This document shows positions 24,871 through 32,723 of a stretch of DNA of 43,880 bases, piece by piece. This stretch comes from Porphyromonadaceae bacterium UBA7176 (GTDB lineage Bacteria > Bacteroidota > Bacteroidia > Bacteroidales > Muribaculaceae): positions 16,422 through 60,301 of the forward strand of contig DKVO01000023.1 of assembly GCA_002491245.1 (NCBI GenBank), read 5' to 3'. The position numbers and the translations under genes are program-made. Within the stretch, counting starts at the first letter, position 1; each line of letters starts with the position of its first letter. Below the pieces are notes generated by a model. It saw only the letters and a program-made list of their open reading frames with translations. It did no database searches and was not told where the DNA came from.

Positions 24871-26202
24871 ATGCACCCATACCTACCACATACGCAGGCC
24901 GATATCAAGGCCATGCTCGAACGTTGCGGTGTCGGGAGCCTCGACGAGCTTTACAGCTGCGTGCCCGGGGAGTTGCGTCTTGGCCGGCCATATGCCCTCC
25001 CGGCTCAAAAAAGCGAACCCGAGCTTGCCCGTTATTTCAAAACCGATATAGGCGACGCAAATAAGGAGATGATATGTTTCGCCGGTGCCGGTTGGTACAA
25101 CCACTACTGTCCGGCTGCAGTGGCCTCTCTCATGTCTCGTAGCGAATTTCTTACTGCATACACACCCTATCAGCCCGAGATTTCGCAGGGTACCTTGCAG
25201 TATATCTTTGAGTATCAGAGCATGATGTGTGAGCTGACCGGCATGGATGTGTCGAATGCCTCGATGTACGATGGTGCCACGGCAACAGCCGAAGCCGTCG
25301 TCATGGCTGTGAATGCATCAAAAAAACGCCGTCGGGTGTTGGTGTCGGCCACTCTTGCCCCTGCGGTGGCTCAGGTTGTGGCGACCTATGCCGCAGGTGC
25401 GCGTATCATTCTGGAGACTATTGCAGAAGATGACGGAGTCACCTCCCGTAAAGCTCTTGAGGAGATGATATGTGCCGGCGATGTCGCCGCGGTCGTTGTC
25501 GCCTCTCCCAACTATTACGGGATACTCGAAGATTTCGATGGCTTTGCCGACCTTTGCCATGAGCATAAGGCTCTGTTTATCATCAACAGTCACGCAACGA
25601 CCCTGAGTGTGTTGCGGACTCCTGGCGAGTGGGGTGCCGACATAGCCTGCGGCGAGGCCCAGTCGCTTGGTATGCCGATGAATTACGGAGGCCCTGGACT
25701 GGGCTATCTGTGTTGCAAGCGTGCGCTGATGCGTAAATTGCCGGGACGCATCGTAGGTGCTACCACCGATGCTGCCGGCCGTCGCTCGTTTGTTCTCACT
25801 TTGCAAGCCCGAGAACAGCATATCCGTCGTCAGAAGGCAACTTCCAACATTTGTTCAAACCAAGGCATAATGACCCTGCATATCGCCATTTATCTGTCGT
25901 TGATGGGCGCGAAAGGTCTTCAGCGTGTCAATCGGATGAGTGCCGATGCCGCCCATGCTTTGGCCGGGAGAATGACCGCTACCGGTAAGGTGACGATGAA
26001 ATACCCGGGGAAACATTTCCTCAATGAGTTTGCGGTCGAGACTGTGGCGCCACTCACAGCCGATGATATGCTTGGTGCCTTGGCCCGTAACGGTATACTC
26101 GGTGGCGTGAAGCTGACCGAAAATTCGGTGCTCGTAGCGGCAACCGAGATGTGCTCGCCCGAAGATATCGATCGTTATATATCAATTTTAAACAGCTTGT
26201 AA
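24871..26202 (+). CDS. gcvPA: glycine dehydrogenase (decarboxylating) subunit 1
   Basis: The 443-residue N-terminal half of the P protein, which with GcvPB decarboxylates glycine and loads the aminomethyl group onto GcvH. Conserved segments are FAGAGWYNHYCPAAV, RSEFLTAYTPYQPEISQGTLQ, MYDGATATAEA, QSLGMPMNYGGPGLGYL and REQHIRRQKATSNICSNQ. It lacks the PLP lysine, which sits in GcvPB. Only 2 bp separate its stop from the gcvPB ATG. Confidence 0.97.
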   Translation: MHPYLPHTQADIKAMLERCGVGSLDELYSCVPGELRLGRPYALPAQKSEPELARYFKTDIGDANKEMICFAGAGWYNHYCPAAVASLMSRSEFLTAYTPYQPEISQGTLQYIFEYQSMMCELTGMDVSNASMYDGATATAEAVVMAVNASKKRRRVLVSATLAPAVAQVVATYAAGARIILETIAEDDGVTSRKALEEMICAGDVAAVVVASPNYYGILEDFDGFADLCHEHKALFIINSHATTLSVLRTPGEWGADIACGEAQSLGMPMNYGGPGLGYLCCKRALMRKLPGRIVGATTDAAGRRSFVLTLQAREQHIRRQKATSNICSNQGIMTLHIAIYLSLMGAKGLQRVNRMSADAAHALAGRMTATGKVTMKYPGKHFLNEFAVETVAPLTADDMLGALARNGILGGVKLTENSVLVAATEMCSPEDIDRYISILNSL

Positions 26203-26204
26203 TC

Positions 26205-27689
26205 ATGAATAAAGAACTATACAGTCCACTCATATTCGAGCTGTCGCAAGAAGGTCGCAAAGGTTTTTCGCTGCCCGGATACACATATGGCGAAACATCA
26301 TACAGCTTGCCGGCCAAGCTCCGTAGGGCCGAGGCCCCATCGTTGCCTGAAGTTGACGAACCCACGGTTGTGCGCCACTACACGAACAGCAGCGGCAATA
26401 ATTTTGGAGTTGACAGCGGTTTCTATCCCTTGGGATCATGTACGATGAAGTACAACCCCAAGATAAACGAGGCGATGGTCTCCACTGCCGGCATAGCCGG
26501 TTTGCATCCGGCTCAGCCGGCCCAAAGCGTGCAAGGAGCTTTGTGCGTTTACAGAGGGCTGGAAAAAGCCTTGTGCGAAATAGGAGGAATGGCTGAGTTC
26601 ACCCTCAATCCTTTTGCCGGTGCGCATGGTGAGTATACCGGTCTCATGGTGATACGGGCATATCATCTCGACCGGGCCGACGAAGCCCGTCGGCGCGTGC
26701 TTGTGCCGGATTCAGCTCATGGCACCAATCCTGCTTCGGCAGCAATGGCAGGTTTTGAGATTGTTGAGGTGAAGAGTCTGCCCGACGGCACTGTTGATGT
26801 CGAAGATCTCAAGTCTAAACTCGACGGCACTGTCGCCGCTGTGATGATGACTAATCCCAACACGGTAGGTATGTTCGAAAAAAATATACCTGAGATATCT
26901 GCTGCCGTCCATGCCGCCGGTGCGCTGATGTACTACGATGGTGCGAACCTCAATCCGATGCTTGGAGTGGCCCGTCCGGGCGATATGGGCTTCGATGTGA
27001 TGCATATCAATCTCCACAAGACATTCTCCACCCCTCATGGCGGAGGTGGACCGGGTGCCGGTCCGGTCGGAGTACGTGCCGGACTTGAGAAATATCTGCC
27101 TTCGCCGCGTGTCGTAGAGGCTTCCGACGGCACTTTGACCGTGGAAGACGGCGAGTATGCTTTCGGCCGTGTGAGCGCATGGCTCGGCAATTTCTCCGTG
27201 CTTGTCAAAGCGTGGGCCTATATCCTGAGCATGGGGGCCGAAAATCTTGCTTTGTCCGGACCCTTGGCGACACTCAATGCAAACTATATCATGAACTCTC
27301 TCAACGACCTGTATCTACAGCCGATACCAAGCCCGTGTATGCATGAGTTTGTGTTCGATGGGCTCAAAGACAAGAGCGGCGGTGTGACAACACTCCATGT
27401 GGCCAAAGCTTTGCTCGACTACGGGTTTCATGCCCCGACGATCTATTTCCCCTTGCTTTTCCATGAGTCTCTGATGATTGAACCCACCGAGACAGAGAAC
27501 CGTCAGACTCTCGATGCCTTCATCAAGGTCATGCGCGAAATCGCGGTCGATGCGACGAACAATCCGGACAAAATTAAAAATGCGCCATATACAACTCCGA
27601 TATCGCATCCTGACGAAGATGAGGCGGCGCTTAATCCAATACTTACCTACAGAGATTTAGTTCAATGCCAGTCAAATACGACCTTATAG
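26205..27689 (+). CDS. gcvPB: glycine dehydrogenase (decarboxylating) subunit 2
   Basis: PLP-binding half of the P protein, 494 residues from MNKELYSPLIFELS. The cofactor lysine is Lys272 in INLHKTFSTPHGGGGPG. LGSCTMKYNPKIN, PFAGAHGEYTG, PDSAHGTNPASAAM and YYDGANLN are also intact. An upstream in-frame ATG (26151) would overlap gcvPA by about 50 bp and adds unconserved residues, so 26205 is used. Its last 25 bp overlap lpdA. Confidence 0.97.
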   Translation: MNKELYSPLIFELSQEGRKGFSLPGYTYGETSYSLPAKLRRAEAPSLPEVDEPTVVRHYTNSSGNNFGVDSGFYPLGSCTMKYNPKINEAMVSTAGIAGLHPAQPAQSVQGALCVYRGLEKALCEIGGMAEFTLNPFAGAHGEYTGLMVIRAYHLDRADEARRRVLVPDSAHGTNPASAAMAGFEIVEVKSLPDGTVDVEDLKSKLDGTVAAVMMTNPNTVGMFEKNIPEISAAVHAAGALMYYDGANLNPMLGVARPGDMGFDVMHINLHKTFSTPHGGGGPGAGPVGVRAGLEKYLPSPRVVEASDGTLTVEDGEYAFGRVSAWLGNFSVLVKAWAYILSMGAENLALSGPLATLNANYIMNSLNDLYLQPIPSPCMHEFVFDGLKDKSGGVTTLHVAKALLDYGFHAPTIYFPLLFHESLMIEPTETENRQTLDAFIKVMREIAVDATNNPDKIKNAPYTTPISHPDEDEAALNPILTYRDLVQCQSNTTL

Positions 27690-28969
27690 TCATAGGAGCA
27701 GGCCCCGGTGGTTACGAAACTGCCGCCGGGGCTGCGGCCCGTGGTCTGCGCGTCATGCTTGCCGAACGCGACGCCTTGGGAGGTACTTGTCTGAACCGTG
27801 GCTGTATTCCTACAAAATGCCTTTGCGCAGCTGCCGGAAAGATAATCGAAATTGCAGGAGCGTCTGATTTCGGAGTGGAAGCCATGCTCGAAAAAGCCGA
27901 TTATGGTTTTGCTCGGCGCAGGGCGACCGCCGTGATGGATGAGTTGCGTGGCGGTGTCGCCGATATGCTCAAGGATGTCGATGTCGTGTATGGAGAGGCT
28001 TCGGTTGCGGCCGGTCGGCGAGTGCTTGTCGGCGACACTGTGTATGAGGCCGATAAGGTAATCATAGCGACAGGATCAAAGCCGGCTCCGCTGAAGTGTG
28101 CCGGAGGCGAACGGGCCGTTGACAGCGATGTGTTTCTTGCACTTGATACTCTGCCAGAGAGACTTACCATAGTCGGAGGCGGTGTGATAGGGCTTGAGTT
28201 CGCATCGGTGGCAGCTGCTTTCGGAACTGAGGTGACAGTACTTGAGTACTGTTCCGAGATACTTCCTAATTTCGACCCGGAAATAGCCCGGCGGTTGCGT
28301 ACCTATCTCGGCCGCAGGGGGATAGATATTGTCGTTGGGGCTGAAGTTACGGAGATAAAAGAAGACAACACTGTCGTATACAGCCGCAAAGGTAAAGAAA
28401 AGGCCGTGGAAAGCGATATGGTGCTTTGTGCTGTAGGCCGGCGGCCGGTTGTGCCGGCCGGTTGTGCCGAAGCCGGTATTGAACTTGACCGGCGTGGTTT
28501 CATCGTGACCGATGACAATATGGAGACCACAGCTTCGGGTATCTATGCCATCGGTGATGTCAATGGCCGATGCCTGTTGGCTCATGCCGCGTCGGCTCAG
28601 GGTCGTGTGGTGCTTGGCATGAAACCGTGGCTCGACCTCATACCTTCGGTAGTGTTCACAATACCCGAATGTGCATCTGTCTCGCTCGGCACAGCAGGGA
28701 CTTTATCGGCTAAGTTGCCTTATGGAGCTAACGGTAAGGCTCTTGCTTCGGGAATGGCCGAGGGTATAGTTAAAATTGAATATCAACCCGAAAGCGGAGC
28801 TATGACGGCGTGTCATGCCATAGGTGCTCATGCATCCGATCTTGTCGCGGCGGCACTTCCGGCTATCAAGACGGGTATGGATGTCCGCTCGATGTCGGAG
28901 GATGTTATCTATGCCCATCCTACATTGAGCGAGTTGCTGTCGCAAGTCTGTGCGCAAATAAGCTCTTAG
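27665..28969 (+). CDS. lpdA: dihydrolipoyl dehydrogenase (glycine cleavage L protein)
   Basis: FAD/NAD disulfide reductase reoxidising dihydrolipoyl-GcvH. Features are the FAD site VIGAGPGGYETA (9-20), the redox pair Cys42/Cys47 in GGTCLNRGCIPTK, the NAD fold IVGGGVIGLEFASV, the second FAD motif YAIGDVNGRCLLAHAAS and the C-terminal HPTLSE with the His-Glu pair. At 434 residues it is shorter than typical E3 enzymes (450-475). The missing part is in the interface domain after ECASVSLG, where the usual TEEEA-type helix is nearly absent. It overlaps gcvPB by 25 bp. Last operon gene; no terminator seen. Confidence 0.95.
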   Translation: MPVKYDLIVIGAGPGGYETAAGAAARGLRVMLAERDALGGTCLNRGCIPTKCLCAAAGKIIEIAGASDFGVEAMLEKADYGFARRRATAVMDELRGGVADMLKDVDVVYGEASVAAGRRVLVGDTVYEADKVIIATGSKPAPLKCAGGERAVDSDVFLALDTLPERLTIVGGGVIGLEFASVAAAFGTEVTVLEYCSEILPNFDPEIARRLRTYLGRRGIDIVVGAEVTEIKEDNTVVYSRKGKEKAVESDMVLCAVGRRPVVPAGCAEAGIELDRRGFIVTDDNMETTASGIYAIGDVNGRCLLAHAASAQGRVVLGMKPWLDLIPSVVFTIPECASVSLGTAGTLSAKLPYGANGKALASGMAEGIVKIEYQPESGAMTACHAIGAHASDLVAAALPAIKTGMDVRSMSEDVIYAHPTLSELLSQVCAQISS

Positions 28970-29000
28970 TATCGTCAAACCAAATGGCAGTGCCGGATGT

Positions 29001-29018
29001 TTGTAATTTATATTACAA
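29001..29018. promoter_or_regulatory. inverted repeat upstream of yqgE
   Basis: TTGTAAT-TTAT-ATTACAA has perfect 7-bp arms and ends 21 bp before the yqgE start. It has the form of a dimeric-regulator site. No regulator can be named and no consensus promoter pairs with it. Confidence 0.4.
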
Positions 29019-29039
29019 CGTTTCAAACTGCTATAGACG

Positions 29040-29648
29040 ATGAAAGATTTTACTGCCCAGATTTTCCGAGTGAAAAGCAACAGCCAGTTGCCTATTGTCG
29101 GCGGCCTGTTGGTAGCCGAGCCGTTCTTACGCGAAGGATACTTCAATCATGGAGTGGTGTCGCTTATCGACTATGTGCCTTCGGAAGGAGCCACAGGCGT
29201 TGTGATGAACAACCGCACGGAGTATAAGCTTGACGAGTTGCTCGACGGAGTCGACCGTGGAGGGGATATCCCGGTGTTCTGCGGCGGTCCTCTCGGTCTC
29301 GACAGGTTGTACTTTCTCCATACCCTTGGCAGCGATATTATCCCCGGTGCGAGGCCATATTTAGAAGGCTTGTATGTTGGTGGTGATTTCGATGCGGTTA
29401 TTTCGTATGTCAATGCCGGTTATCCGCTCGACGGAGCCGTCCGGTTTTTTATCGGTTACAGCAGTTGGGCCGAGGGACAGCTCGAGCGTGAGATACGCCG
29501 CGAGAAGTGGGCCTTGTCACCTGCTCCGGCCAATCCGTCGGACCTGTTCCAAGGTGTCGGCGACAGATATTGGCACCGCACAGTCCGTTCGCTTGGTCCC
29601 GAATATCGTTCGTGGACACTTCTGCCGCGTAATGTAAGCGCTAATTGA
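29040..29648 (+). CDS. YqgE/AlgH family protein (UPF0301)
   Basis: A 202-residue cytoplasmic protein starting MKDFTAQIFRVKSNSQLPIVGGLLVAEP. GATGVVMNNRTEYKL, FCGGPLGLDRLYFLH, GLYVGGDFDAVISYV and FFIGYSSWAEGQLEREI are the family's conserved blocks. The molecular role is not established. It lies 70 bp after lpdA on the same strand, with no terminator seen between, so it could be read from the gcv operon. Confidence 0.92.
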   Translation: MKDFTAQIFRVKSNSQLPIVGGLLVAEPFLREGYFNHGVVSLIDYVPSEGATGVVMNNRTEYKLDELLDGVDRGGDIPVFCGGPLGLDRLYFLHTLGSDIIPGARPYLEGLYVGGDFDAVISYVNAGYPLDGAVRFFIGYSSWAEGQLEREIRREKWALSPAPANPSDLFQGVGDRYWHRTVRSLGPEYRSWTLLPRNVSAN

Positions 29649-29678
29649 GCGGCCAAACGAGGTCTTTTATGTAGTTTT

Positions 29679-29752
29679 GCGTGGATAGCAAAGAATATTT
29701 TGCACAATTGAAAGTCATTGCTTATATTTGCATGACTTTAGGCTATCCACGC
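29679..29752. repeat. nested inverted repeats enclosing the serC promoter
   Basis: The outer arms GCGTGGATAGC (29679-29689) and GCTATCCACGC (29742-29752) are a perfect 11-bp inverted repeat 52 bp apart. Inside them AAAGTCAT (29711-29718) and ATGACTTT (29732-29739) form a second perfect 8-bp pair that brackets the -7 box. Confidence 0.7.
29699..29730 (+). promoter_or_regulatory. promoter of serC-serA
   Basis: TTTG at 29699-29702, 20 nt, then TATATTTG at 29723-29730, an exact consensus match. The transcription start is predicted near 29736, inside the inner inverted repeat. Confidence 0.8.
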
Positions 29753-29774
29753 CAAGCTAACAAAAAAGACAGAT

Positions 29775-30845
29775 ATGAAGAAGCACAATTTTTATGCCGG
29801 ACCGTCGATACTGAGCGAGTATACGATCCAGAATACAGCTGATGCCATCCTCAATTTTGCCGGCACCGGTTTGTCGGTACTTGAAGTTTCGCACCGCAGC
29901 AAAGAGTTCCAAGCCGTTATTGACGAGGCTACCGCTTTGGTCAAGGACCTGCTTGATATTCCTCAGGGATTTGAGGTACTGTGGCTCGGTGGAGGCGCAT
30001 CGATGCAGTTTTGCATGATCCCCTACAATCTGCTTGCCAAAAAGGCGGCATATCTCGACACCGGTACATGGGCCAGCAATGCGATAAAAGAGGCCCGGCT
30101 CTTCGGTGATGTCGAGGTGGTTGCTTCGTCGAAAGACGCCGGCTACACCTTCATTCCCAAAGGTTTTGAAGTGCCTGCCGACGCCGATTATTTCCATTTT
30201 ACAACGAACAACACAATCTACGGTACCGAGATGAGGGTGGACCCGACCGTCCCCTGCCGCATGGTAGCCGATATGAGTTCCGACATATTCTCGCGCCCGA
30301 TAGACTTCAGCAACTACGACGCAATCTATGCCGGAGCACAAAAGAACCTGGCTCCGGCCGGCGTGACTCTTGTAATCGTGCGCGAGGAAGCTCTCGGTCA
30401 TGTTGACCGCGCCATCCCCACCATGCTTGACTACCGGACGCATATCAAGAAAGGGTCGATGTTCAACACTCCTCCGGTGCTTCCCATCTTCTCGGCACTC
30501 CAGACTCTCCGTTACTATAAATCGCTCGGCGGTATAGAGGAACTCGAGCGCCGCGACCTTGAAAAGGCGGCCATGCTCTATGAGGCTATCGACGGCAGCA
30601 AGATGTTTACCGGTACTGTAACCGATCCGTCAGACCGCTCGATCATGAATGTATGCTTCGTGATGACTCCTGAGTATAAAGAACTTGAGAAGGAGTTTAT
30701 CGACTTCTGCGCAGGCCGCGGTATCGTAGGCATCAAAGGTCACCGCAGTGTTGGCGGTTTCCGTGCGTCGCTCTATAATGCGCTGCCGATAGAGAGTGTG
30801 AAGGTGCTTGTAGAGGCCATGCATGATTTTGAAACCACTCATTGA
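29775..30845 (+). CDS. serC: phosphoserine aminotransferase
   Basis: PLP enzyme converting 3-phosphohydroxypyruvate and glutamate to 3-phosphoserine; a second role in pyridoxine synthesis is known for the family. The 356-residue product begins MKKHNFYAGPSILS. EVSHRSKEFQAV, GGGASMQFCMIPYNL, TNNTIYGTE, the cofactor lysine Lys190 in YAGAQKNLAPAG, and GIKGHRSVGGFRASLYNA are all present. The serA ATG follows the stop by 2 bp. Confidence 0.97.
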   Translation: MKKHNFYAGPSILSEYTIQNTADAILNFAGTGLSVLEVSHRSKEFQAVIDEATALVKDLLDIPQGFEVLWLGGGASMQFCMIPYNLLAKKAAYLDTGTWASNAIKEARLFGDVEVVASSKDAGYTFIPKGFEVPADADYFHFTTNNTIYGTEMRVDPTVPCRMVADMSSDIFSRPIDFSNYDAIYAGAQKNLAPAGVTLVIVREEALGHVDRAIPTMLDYRTHIKKGSMFNTPPVLPIFSALQTLRYYKSLGGIEELERRDLEKAAMLYEAIDGSKMFTGTVTDPSDRSIMNVCFVMTPEYKELEKEFIDFCAGRGIVGIKGHRSVGGFRASLYNALPIESVKVLVEAMHDFETTH

Positions 30846-30847
30846 TT

Positions 30848-31771
30848 ATGGCGATGAATATACTGATAGCTACAGAGAAACCGTTTTCGGCCGCTGCTAC
30901 CTCCCAGATGAGAGCAATACTCGAAGAGGCTGGCCATACGGTGACGCTTCTCGAAAAATATAAGAGCGCTGAAGAACTTCATGCGGCTGTTGCGACAGCT
31001 AATGCGCTGATAGTCCGCAGCGATATTGTTGATGCTGCTGTTGTTGCCGCAGCTCCTGAATTGAAGATTGTGGTCCGTGCCGGTGCCGGATACGATAATA
31101 TCGACCTCAAGGCTACTGCTGATGCAGGTATCGTTGTAGAAAATACGCCGGGCCAGAATGCGAACGCCGTTGCCGAGCTTGTGATGGGTATGGCTATAAT
31201 GGCTGCACGCAACAAATATATCGGCACTACCGGCTTTGAGCTTGGTGGCAAGCGTATCGGTCTTCATGCATTCGGTGCTGTAAGCCGTCATGTGGTGCCC
31301 AAGGCCAAGGGCTTCGGTATGACAGTCACAGCATTCGACCCATATTGTCCGGTCGAGGCAATCAAGGAAGCAGGAGTAGAGGTTGCCCAGGATCTTAAAT
31401 CGCTCTACAGCGGCAATGATTTTGTGTCGATCCATATCCCGGCAACTGCAGAAACCAAGGGAAGCATAGGCCGTGAACTGATAGGTCTGATGCCCAATGG
31501 AGCTGTCCTTATCAATACGGCCCGTAAAGAAGTTATCGCCGAAAGCGAGCTTGAAGAGATGCTTGCCGAGCGTCCTGACCTGAAGTATTATGCAGATGTC
31601 CGTCCGGGCAATGCCGATGTGCTTGTCGAGCGTTTCGGCGACCGTGTGTTCTTTACTCCCAAAAAGAGCGGAGCACAGACAGCCGAGGCCAATCTCAACG
31701 CCGGTGTGGCTGCCGCACGTCAGATAGCGGCATTCTTCGCTACGGGCTGTACCAAGTTCAAGGTGAATTGA
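30848..31771 (+). CDS. serA: D-3-phosphoglycerate dehydrogenase, short ACT-less form
   Basis: First enzyme of serine synthesis, oxidising 3-phosphoglycerate. Its function is inferred from fold and from coupling to serC. The 307-residue product starts MAMNILIATEKPF (ATG 30848; 30854 is possible). RAGAGYDNID, NTPGQNANAVAELVMG and LINTARKEVI (Arg226) are family-typical. Two features are odd. The GxGxxG loop reads HAFGAVS (140-146), with two glycines replaced. The catalytic His position reads TPKKSGAQTAEA, with Lys272/273. As I recall, Bacteroides and Entamoeba enzymes share this variant. No ACT domain follows, so serine feedback through ACT is not expected. Confidence 0.9.
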   Translation: MAMNILIATEKPFSAAATSQMRAILEEAGHTVTLLEKYKSAEELHAAVATANALIVRSDIVDAAVVAAAPELKIVVRAGAGYDNIDLKATADAGIVVENTPGQNANAVAELVMGMAIMAARNKYIGTTGFELGGKRIGLHAFGAVSRHVVPKAKGFGMTVTAFDPYCPVEAIKEAGVEVAQDLKSLYSGNDFVSIHIPATAETKGSIGRELIGLMPNGAVLINTARKEVIAESELEEMLAERPDLKYYADVRPGNADVLVERFGDRVFFTPKKSGAQTAEANLNAGVAAARQIAAFFATGCTKFKVN

Positions 31772-31773
31772 AC

Positions 31774-31805
31774 AGGCCGTTGCCGCAGCGCAATATTTGC
31801 GGCCT
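31774..31805 (+). other. GC-rich hairpin after serA
   Basis: Two alternative stems are possible just after the serA stop: AGGCCG/CGGCCT (31774-31779 with 31800-31805), or GCCGCA/TGCGGC (31782-31787 with 31798-31803). No T-run follows, so it is at best a weak terminator. Confidence 0.35.
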
Positions 31806-31809
31806 ATAA

Positions 31810-31841
31810 TTTGGCCGAGTGCAAAATTCTCGTTAATTTTG
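31810..31841 (+). promoter_or_regulatory. promoter of tpiA
   Basis: TTTG at 31810-31813, 20 nt, then TAATTTTG at 31834-31841, an exact match. The -7 box lies in the right arm of the 31815-31848 palindrome. It predicts a leader of about 58 nt. Confidence 0.75.
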
Positions 31842-31848
31842 CACTCGG
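31815..31848. repeat. perfect 14-bp inverted repeat over the tpiA promoter
   Basis: CCGAGTGCAAAATT (31815-31828) and AATTTTGCACTCGG (31835-31848) are perfectly complementary around a 6-nt loop. It could be an operator, or a stem-loop ending serA transcripts; the absence of a T-run argues against a classic terminator. Confidence 0.7.
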
Positions 31849-31905
31849 AAATTCTTGCGAAACTTACTCTTAAGATAATAACTCACATAAATATACAAAA
31901 ATAAG

Positions 31906-32661
31906 ATGAGAAAGAATATAGTTGCAGGCAACTGGAAGATGAACACCACTGTAGCAGAAGGTGTCGCCCTTGCCAAAGAAGTTAACGAAGCCCTTGCCGG
32001 CGCCGCTCCCAAGTGCGACGTTGTGGTTTGCGTTCCCTTCACGCATCTTTGCCCTGTTGCCGCTGCAATAGACCAGACCCGTCTTGGCCTTGGTGCCGAG
32101 AACTGCGCCGACCACAAATCGGGCGCTTATACCGGTGAAGTGTCGGCTCCGATGGTAGCTTCGACCGGTGCCACTTACGTAATTCTTGGCCACAGCGAGC
32201 GTCGCCAGTACTATGGCGAGACTTCAGAGACCCTGCGCGAGAAAGTAGCCTTGGCTCTTGAGAACGGTCTTACTCCCATCTTCTGTATCGGCGAGGTACT
32301 CGAAGAGCGTGAGAATGGTACTTTCAACGAGGTTGTGCGCAAGCAGGTGGAAGAAGGTCTCTTCAACCTCAGCGCCGAAGACTTCGGTAAGATTGTTCTC
32401 GCTTACGAACCCGTATGGGCCATCGGTACCGGCAAGACCGCCACACCCGAGCAGGCAGAGGACATGCACGCATGGATCCGCAGCGTTATTGCCGGCAAAT
32501 ATGGCAATGAAGTTGCAGAAAATACTTCGATCCTCTATGGTGGCAGCTGCAAGCCCGGCAACGCCGCAGAGCTCTTTGCCAAGCCTGATATTGACGGTGG
32601 TCTCATCGGCGGTGCCGCTCTCAAGTGCGCCGACTTCATGGGTATCGTCAACGCATTCTAA
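31906..32661 (+). CDS. tpiA: triosephosphate isomerase
   Basis: Interconverts dihydroxyacetone phosphate and glyceraldehyde 3-phosphate. The 251-residue product has Lys11 in GNWKMN, His96 in ILGHSERR, catalytic Glu168 in AYEPVWAIGTG and the phosphate-binding loops ILYGGSCKPGNA and GLIGGAAL. It is followed by a strong hairpin and then a SPOR gene and folE, which probably share its transcript. Confidence 0.98.
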   Translation: MRKNIVAGNWKMNTTVAEGVALAKEVNEALAGAAPKCDVVVCVPFTHLCPVAAAIDQTRLGLGAENCADHKSGAYTGEVSAPMVASTGATYVILGHSERRQYYGETSETLREKVALALENGLTPIFCIGEVLEERENGTFNEVVRKQVEEGLFNLSAEDFGKIVLAYEPVWAIGTGKTATPEQAEDMHAWIRSVIAGKYGNEVAENTSILYGGSCKPGNAAELFAKPDIDGGLIGGAALKCADFMGIVNAF

Positions 32662-32676
32662 AATATTTTATGACGC

Positions 32677-32710
32677 ATGAGGATGTGCCGGGTGTCCGGC
32701 GCATCCTCAT
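32677..32710 (+). other. strong intercistronic hairpin between tpiA and the SPOR gene
   Basis: ATGAGGATGTGCCGG (32677-32691) pairs with CCGGCGCATCCTCAT (32696-32710): 15 bp with one G-U, closing a GTGT loop. It begins 16 nt after the tpiA stop and ends 13 nt before the next ATG. No T-run follows, so RNA processing, 3'-end protection of tpiA or control of downstream translation are more likely than simple termination (inference). Confidence 0.7.
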
Positions 32711-32723
32711 CATTATAAAGATT

